Origin: Rubrivivax sp.
GTDB taxonomy: Bacteria > Pseudomonadota > Gammaproteobacteria > Burkholderiales > Burkholderiaceae_C
Length of the DNA: 8,383 bases
Direction of reading: 5' to 3'
Assembly (NCBI GenBank): GCA_027484885.1
Contig: JAIXSD010000493.1
Span: forward strand, 1-8,383
Position numbers and translations under genes: made by a program. Positions 5,105-8,383 of the stretch are shown piece by piece. Below the pieces are notes generated by a model, which made no database searches, was not told the DNA's origin, and saw nothing but the letters and a program-made list of their open reading frames with translations. How positions within the stretch are numbered: position 1 is the first letter of the stretch; each line of letters starts with the position of its first letter.

Positions 5105-6634
5105 ATGAAACGCATTCTTTACCTGCTGCACCGCTGGGCCGGCATTGCGCTCTGCCTGGTGATGGCGCTGTGGTTTCTGTCCGGCATGGTCATGCTCTAC
5201 GTCGGCTATCCCAAGCTGACGCCGGCCGAGCAGCTGCAAGGCCTGCCGGCGCTGGACGGCCAAGGCTGCTGCGTGCCGCTGGCGCAGGCCTTGCAGGCCT
5301 CGGGCCTGGAGGGCGCCAGCCAGTGGCGCCTGAGCAGCGTGGCGGGCCAGCCGCGCTACATCTTCAGCGACGCGCGCGGCAAGCGCTTGGTGGCTGTGGA
5401 TGCGCGCAGTGGTCAGCGCATTTCGAACGTCAGCGCAGATCAGGCGCTGGCGGCCGCGCGCCACTTTGCGCAGGAGGCGCCGGCAGAGCTGTTAGCGCAG
5501 GTGGAGGAAGACGCCTGGACCCACTCCAAGGCCATGGACCCGCACCGCCCGCTCTACCGCGTGGCCGTGGCCGACGAGGCGCAGCGCTGGTTGTACGTCA
5601 GCGGCGCCACCGGCGAGGTGGTTCGCGACGCCAGCTTCACCGAGCGCAGCTGGGGCTGGCTGGGTGCCTGGCTACATTGGCTTTACATCTTCCGCGGCGG
5701 CGCGGTGGATGCCTGGTGGACCGACATCGTCATCTGGCTCTCCATCGCCGGCGGCGTGCTGGGCCTGAGCGGCCTGGTGGTGGGCGTGTGGCGCTGGCGT
5801 TTCAGGGGGCGCTACAAGAGTGGCTCGCGCTCGCCTTACCGTGAGGGCTTTGCGCGCTGGCACCACATCCTGGGCCTGGGTGGCGGCGCGCTGGCCCTGA
5901 CCTGGGTGCTCAGCGGCTTGTTCTCCATGAACCCCTGGAAGGTGTTCGAGACGCCCGGCGCCAAGCCCGACCGGGTGGCCTATGCCGGTGGGCCGCTTCA
6001 GTCCCATCTGGCGGATCAGGCCGGCGATGTCGGCGCACTGCTGCGCCGCCTGGACAGCGAGGGCCAGCCCGCGCGCCAGATTGAGTGGCGCCGTGTGGCG
6101 GGCGAGATGCAGGTGCTGGTGCAGACCGGCGCGGGCAGCATCGTGCTGCAGCCGAACGGCGAGCGCCGGCCGGTCTGGAGCGAGGCGGAGCTTCGGGACG
6201 CAGCGGCGCGCCTGCTGCCTCAGGCGCGCATCGTCGAGCAGGAATGGCTGAAGCGCTACGACGCCTACTACTACGGCCGCGAGGCGCACACCATGACCGG
6301 CCAGCGCGAGCGCCCCTTGCCTGTGCTGCGCCTGCGCTTTGACGACCCTCAAGCCCATTGGGTGGTGATCGACCCGGCCAGCGGCAGCATCGTGCAACTG
6401 AGCAGCCGCCGGCAGCGGGTCGAGCGCTGGTTGTTTGCCTTTCTGCACAGCTTCGACCTGCCGCCCTTGCTGAACAGCCGGCCCTTGTGGGACGGCTGGA
6501 TGCTGGGCTTCAGCCTGGCCGGTCTGGGCCTGAGCCTCAGCGGCGTGGTGCTGGGCTGGCGGCGGCTGCGGCCGATGTGGCACGAGCGTAGTCACCGGGT
6601 GTCTGGCCGATCAGCCGCCGAAATGCAGCGATGA
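5105..6634 (+). CDS. PepSY-associated transmembrane protein, ferric-siderophore reductase type
   Basis: This 509-residue inner-membrane protein has four predicted helices (about 12-35, 206-229, 255-275, 465-486) separated by two large soluble loops. The pattern LLHRWAG at the start, LHWLYIFRGG (190-199), RWHHILGL (251-258) and FAFLHSFD (444-451) is typical of the PepSY_TM family that includes FoxB-like reductases. H9, H191, H253/H254 and H448 lie at or near membrane faces and are candidate heme ligands, as described for that family. PepSY-like repeats occur in the periplasmic parts, for example YVSGATGEVVRD (164-175) and VVIDPASGSIVQLSS (420-434). The likely job is reducing an imported ferric chelate with electrons passed through heme, downstream of the adjacent receptor. 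The ATG at 5105 gives the expected family start, although its Shine-Dalgarno is weak. The last 98 bases overlap the convergent AraC gene. Confidence 0.93.
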   Translation: MKRILYLLHRWAGIALCLVMALWFLSGMVMLYVGYPKLTPAEQLQGLPALDGQGCCVPLAQALQASGLEGASQWRLSSVAGQPRYIFSDARGKRLVAVDARSGQRISNVSADQALAAARHFAQEAPAELLAQVEEDAWTHSKAMDPHRPLYRVAVADEAQRWLYVSGATGEVVRDASFTERSWGWLGAWLHWLYIFRGGAVDAWWTDIVIWLSIAGGVLGLSGLVVGVWRWRFRGRYKSGSRSPYREGFARWHHILGLGGGALALTWVLSGLFSMNPWKVFETPGAKPDRVAYAGGPLQSHLADQAGDVGALLRRLDSEGQPARQIEWRRVAGEMQVLVQTGAGSIVLQPNGERRPVWSEAELRDAAARLLPQARIVEQEWLKRYDAYYYGREAHTMTGQRERPLPVLRLRFDDPQAHWVVIDPASGSIVQLSSRRQRVERWLFAFLHSFDLPPLLNSRPLWDGWMLGFSLAGLGLSLSGVVLGWRRLRPMWHERSHRVSGRSAAEMQR

Positions 6635-7355
6635 AATGCGCCTGGTCGAAGAAGCCCAAATCCTGCGCCAGCGCCGCCCAGGCGACTGGCTCGCCGGCCT
6701 GCACACGGGCCACGGCCTCGTGCATGCGGTAGCGCTGGATCACCCACTTCGGCCCGACCCCGACGTACTCTGAAAACAGGCGCTGCAGCGAGCGCAAGCG
6801 CATCTGCCAGCGCGCAGCCAGGGCCTCTGCGCTGTGCAGGTTGAGATCCGCGGCCACGCTGTCGACGATGCGGCCGGCCAGCAGTGCCTGCGCGTCGGGC
6901 GCGGGCAGTCGGGCCCGCAAAAAGTCCAGCACGCAGGTGGCCGCGTCTTCCATCGCCTCCATCTCCAAGGCCGCATTCAGCGCTTGGGACTCCGGCCCGA
7001 ACAGGTCCTGCAGTGGCCGCGAACGATCACTCAAGGCCGACACCGGGCCGCCCAGCCAGGGGCGGAAGGCGCCGGGCCTGAACTTGAGACCCAAGGCCAG
7101 CGAACGCCCGGTCAGTTCACGCGACCAGCGCCGGCTGTGCACGCCCCAGACCGCCGCGGTACCGGGCTCCAGCACCAGGTGCACATTCGGGTGGGGCAGG
7201 GTCTCTTGCAGCTGCGACGGCAGGCCCTCCAGATTCCAGCGCACGCGCCAGACATGCTCGATCCAATCCGTCAGGTCTTCGGGCGGCGCCAGGCGTTGGT
7301 GGTCGAACTCCCCCACCGTCAGGCGGTGCAGCACGCCCCGCGGCGCACTGTTCAT
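6537..7355 (-). CDS. AraC-family transcriptional regulator with DUF6597-like N-terminus
   Basis: From the ATG at 7355 this is 272 residues. The N-terminal sensor part contains ETLPHPNVHLVLEPG (51-65), GVHSRRWSRELTG (71-83) and LGLKFRPGAFRPWL (88-101), as in DUF6597-type AraC proteins. The C-terminal DNA-binding part (about 173-257) carries RSLQRLFSEYVGVGPKWVIQ (188-207) and the AraC signature ALAQDLGFFDQAHFIAAFRR (228-247) with GQTPGDY. It should bind DNA as a transcription factor; its ligand is unknown. In-frame ATGs at 7403 and 7442 would add 16 or 29 residues; none of the three starts has a good Shine-Dalgarno. I prefer 7355 because it fits the usual length, sits just after a promoter-like pair and leaves room for the divergent DUF3224 promoter. 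It overlaps the PepSY gene tail to tail and may control its divergent neighbour. Confidence 0.92.
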   Translation of the reverse strand: MNSAPRGVLHRLTVGEFDHQRLAPPEDLTDWIEHVWRVRWNLEGLPSQLQETLPHPNVHLVLEPGTAAVWGVHSRRWSRELTGRSLALGLKFRPGAFRPWLGGPVSALSDRSRPLQDLFGPESQALNAALEMEAMEDAATCVLDFLRARLPAPDAQALLAGRIVDSVAADLNLHSAEALAARWQMRLRSLQRLFSEYVGVGPKWVIQRYRMHEAVARVQAGEPVAWAALAQDLGFFDQAHFIAAFRRLIGQTPGDYARATSAAAAASPAPRR

Positions 7356-7361
7356 AGTGCG
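7344..7361. promoter_or_regulatory. Perfect inverted repeat around the AraC start codon
   Basis: CGCACT (7344-7349) and AGTGCG (7356-7361) are perfect inverted copies separated by six bases that contain the preferred AraC start codon (minus strand, 7355-7353). It may be an operator for autoregulation or an mRNA hairpin holding the start codon in its loop. Confidence 0.4.
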
Positions 7362-7387
7362 TATCGTGGCTTGTCGTGTTTTTCCAA
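7360..7387 (-). promoter_or_regulatory. Possible promoter for the AraC gene
   Basis: On the minus strand TTGGAA (7387-7382) and GATACG (7365-7360) are spaced 16 bases apart, a few bases before the ATG at 7355. The -10 matches the consensus at only three positions. If real, the leader would be very short. Confidence 0.25.
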
Positions 7388-7414
7388 TCCGGTCTTGGGG
7401 CATGGCGGGTTCAA

Positions 7415-7443
7415 TTGGGGCCGGAGTGTTTCGCACCGACATT
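7415..7443 (+). promoter_or_regulatory. Possible promoter for the DUF3224 gene
   Basis: TTGGGG (7415-7420) and GACATT (7438-7443) are spaced 17 bases apart and lie 24 bases before the ATG at 7468. Each hexamer matches the sigma-70 consensus at three positions, so this is only a candidate. It would lie inside the AraC coding region if that gene began at 7442. Confidence 0.25.
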
Positions 7444-7467
7444 GCTTTGAAGAAAGTTCATCTTGCC

Positions 7468-8037
7468 ATGAAGACTCGACGCCTCTTTCCCTCTTTCGCC
7501 CTCATAGCCTCTATCCTCTGGGCTGCCGCATTGGCCTCGGGTCACGAGCCAGCGCTGGCGCAAACCCACACCCCCAAACCCCTTATTCAACCGGAGCGTG
7601 CCATGAGCGAGCGCAGCAACTTCAGTCACCAAGTCAGCGGCCCGTTCGAAGTGAAGCTCGCGCCGCAGGAGATGAGCGCCGTGGCCGCCAGCAGCGGCCT
7701 GGGGCGCATGTCGCTGGACAAGCGTTTCCACGGTGCGCTGGAGGGCAGCAGCACCGGCGAGATGATTGCTTTCCGCAGCTCCGTCAGCGGATCGGCCGGC
7801 TACGTGGCCATGGAGCGGGTTCAGGGCACGCTGGACGGCCGCGCCGGCAGCTTTGTGCTGCAACACAGCTCCACCATGAACCGCGGCGCACCGACCCAAA
7901 GCATCACCGTGGTGCCCGATTCAGGCACCGAGGCTTTGACGGGCCTGACGGGCCGCATGGTCATCGACATCGCCCCGGGCGGCGCGCACAGCTATCGTTT
8001 TGAGTACAGCCTCCCAGAGACGGGCGGGAGTCCCTGA
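7468..8037 (+). CDS. DUF3224 domain protein with N-terminal signal peptide
   Basis: This is a 189-residue protein. The DUF3224 domain covers about residues 50-186: SGPFEVKLAPQE, GRMSLDKRFHGALEGSSTGE, SAGYVAMERVQGTLDGRAGS, FVLQHSSTMNRG and VVPDSGTEALTGLTGRM are all family-typical. Known members form a small beta-barrel of unproven function. Most are about 130-140 residues without a signal. Here a basic, hydrophobic leader (MKTRRLFPSFALIASILWAA, likely cut after ALA near residue 31) would export the domain to the periplasm. The ATG at 7468 follows a modest GAAGAAAG (7449-7456). A second in-frame ATG at 7603 has a better GGAG at 7593-7596, six bases upstream, and would give a 144-residue cytoplasmic form of normal family length. 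The gene is divergent from the AraC regulator, its likeliest controller. Confidence 0.92.
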   Translation: MKTRRLFPSFALIASILWAAALASGHEPALAQTHTPKPLIQPERAMSERSNFSHQVSGPFEVKLAPQEMSAVAASSGLGRMSLDKRFHGALEGSSTGEMIAFRSSVSGSAGYVAMERVQGTLDGRAGSFVLQHSSTMNRGAPTQSITVVPDSGTEALTGLTGRMVIDIAPGGAHSYRFEYSLPETGGSP

Positions 8038-8100
8038 TTCGGCGTGGTCGTCGGTTCTCGGCACATTGCGGACCGCCGGTGTGTTGATTGTTCTCGCTGC

Positions 8101-8332
8101 GGTGGCTCGGCCCGCCGCCGGGCTCATGGTTCGCGGGTCGGCTCGGTCGAGCCGACTGCCCTCGGTGCTCGCTTCGCGGCTCAGCGGCGCCAAACTCCCT
8201 CCGTTCGCTGCGCTCACTGTGGTCAAACAGTGGCGCCGAGTCAGAGCTTGAAGCGCGTGAGACCACGCGCCTGAGCCGCTCCGTTGCGCCCTCGGCCGCG
8301 CACAAATCGCCCGTCGGCGGGCCCGAGCCACC
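8101..8332. repeat. Nested inverted-repeat element, probable dispersed intergenic repeat
   Basis: The outer arms, GGTGGCTCGG then CCCGCCGCCGGGC (8101-8123), and their near-perfect inverse at 8309-8332 differ by one inserted base and one substitution. Inside lie further inverse pairs: GCGGCTCAG (8176-8184) with CTGAGCCGC (8271-8279), CGGCGCCA (8185-8192) with TGGCGCCG (8231-8238), and CACTGT (8215-8220) with ACAGTG (8227-8232). Separate hairpins sit at 8137-8156 and at 8253-8270 (GCGCGTG/CACGCGC). No credible gene is present. A minus-strand frame reads HSERSERREFGAAEPRSE. From memory, similar SERSER-type spurious peptides are annotated repeatedly in Burkholderiales genomes, which suggests a multicopy repeat. 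I cannot confirm the copy number. Confidence 0.55.
8137..8156. other. Perfect 8-bp stem-loop downstream of the DUF3224 gene
   Basis: GTCGGCTC (8137-8144) pairs with GAGCCGAC (8149-8156) around GGTC, about 100 bases after the stop codon. No T-run follows, so it is not a typical intrinsic terminator. It lies inside the larger nested repeat. Confidence 0.5.
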
Positions 8333-8383
8333 TCCGAAGTAGGCGTTCTCCGCTGACGAGGGGCACATCGATCGTGATGCAAG

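Larger units (their letters stand above)
8038..8383. other. Terminal 346 bases without a credible gene
   Basis: Open frames exist on both strands here, but their products are rich in Arg, Ser and Ala, lack domain signatures and run through the inverted repeats, so I treat them as artefacts. The stretch after 8332 (to 8383) shows nothing I recognise. Confidence 0.5.

Noticed and set aside
5672..6595. 307-codon minus-strand open frame inside the PepSY gene
   Set aside because: It lies antisense to conserved PepSY membrane helices and has a Gln/His/Ala-rich composition without a domain.
6834..8003. 389-codon plus-strand frame across the AraC and DUF3224 genes
   Set aside because: It is out of frame with the DUF3224 gene and antisense to the AraC gene; low-complexity Arg/Gln/His-rich product.
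7961..8368. 135-codon minus-strand ORF over the terminal repeat
   Set aside because: It runs through nested inverted repeats and has a Ser/Glu/Arg/Gly-rich sequence with no domain; more likely a repeat-derived artefact.

Overview
GC-rich DNA with a strong G/C bias at third codon positions, few recognisable sigma-70 promoters and Burkholderiales-type protein families (DUF2946, PepSY reductase, DUF3224). I read it as a chromosomal segment of a betaproteobacterium of the order Burkholderiales, probably near Roseateles, Paucibacter or Rubrivivax. That placement is an inference from composition and gene content, not from a marker gene.

Layout. 115-624 (+) encodes an unrecognised Ala/Leu/Gln-rich protein. 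740-1720 (+) encodes a secreted protein resembling glycoside hydrolase family 75 (chitosanase). 1792-6634 (+) is the core of the window, a metal or siderophore uptake locus: a DUF2946 protein with an HCPYC motif, two tiny membrane-protein ORFs joined by an ATGA overlap, a TonB-dependent outer-membrane receptor, and a four-helix PepSY membrane protein of the ferric-siderophore reductase type. 6537-7355 (-) is an AraC-family regulator converging on, and overlapping, the PepSY gene. 7468-8037 (+), divergent from the regulator, encodes an exported DUF3224 protein. The last 340 bases hold no credible gene. They form a set of nested inverted repeats that looks like a dispersed intergenic repeat.

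How it may work together. The receptor would bring a metal chelate across the outer membrane and the PepSY protein would reduce or release the metal at the inner membrane. The DUF2946 protein and the two small membrane proteins are probable accessories. No substrate can be assigned, and I saw no Fur box or riboswitch. The AraC/DUF3224 pair looks like a separate divergent unit that happens to abut the uptake locus.

Non-coding structure. Four places stand out: a GC hairpin followed by a polypyrimidine leader with no Shine-Dalgarno before the receptor gene (2656-2750), five stem-loops in a row between receptor and PepSY genes (4943-5068), an inverted repeat around the preferred AraC start codon (7344-7361), and the nested palindromic element at the end (8101-8332).
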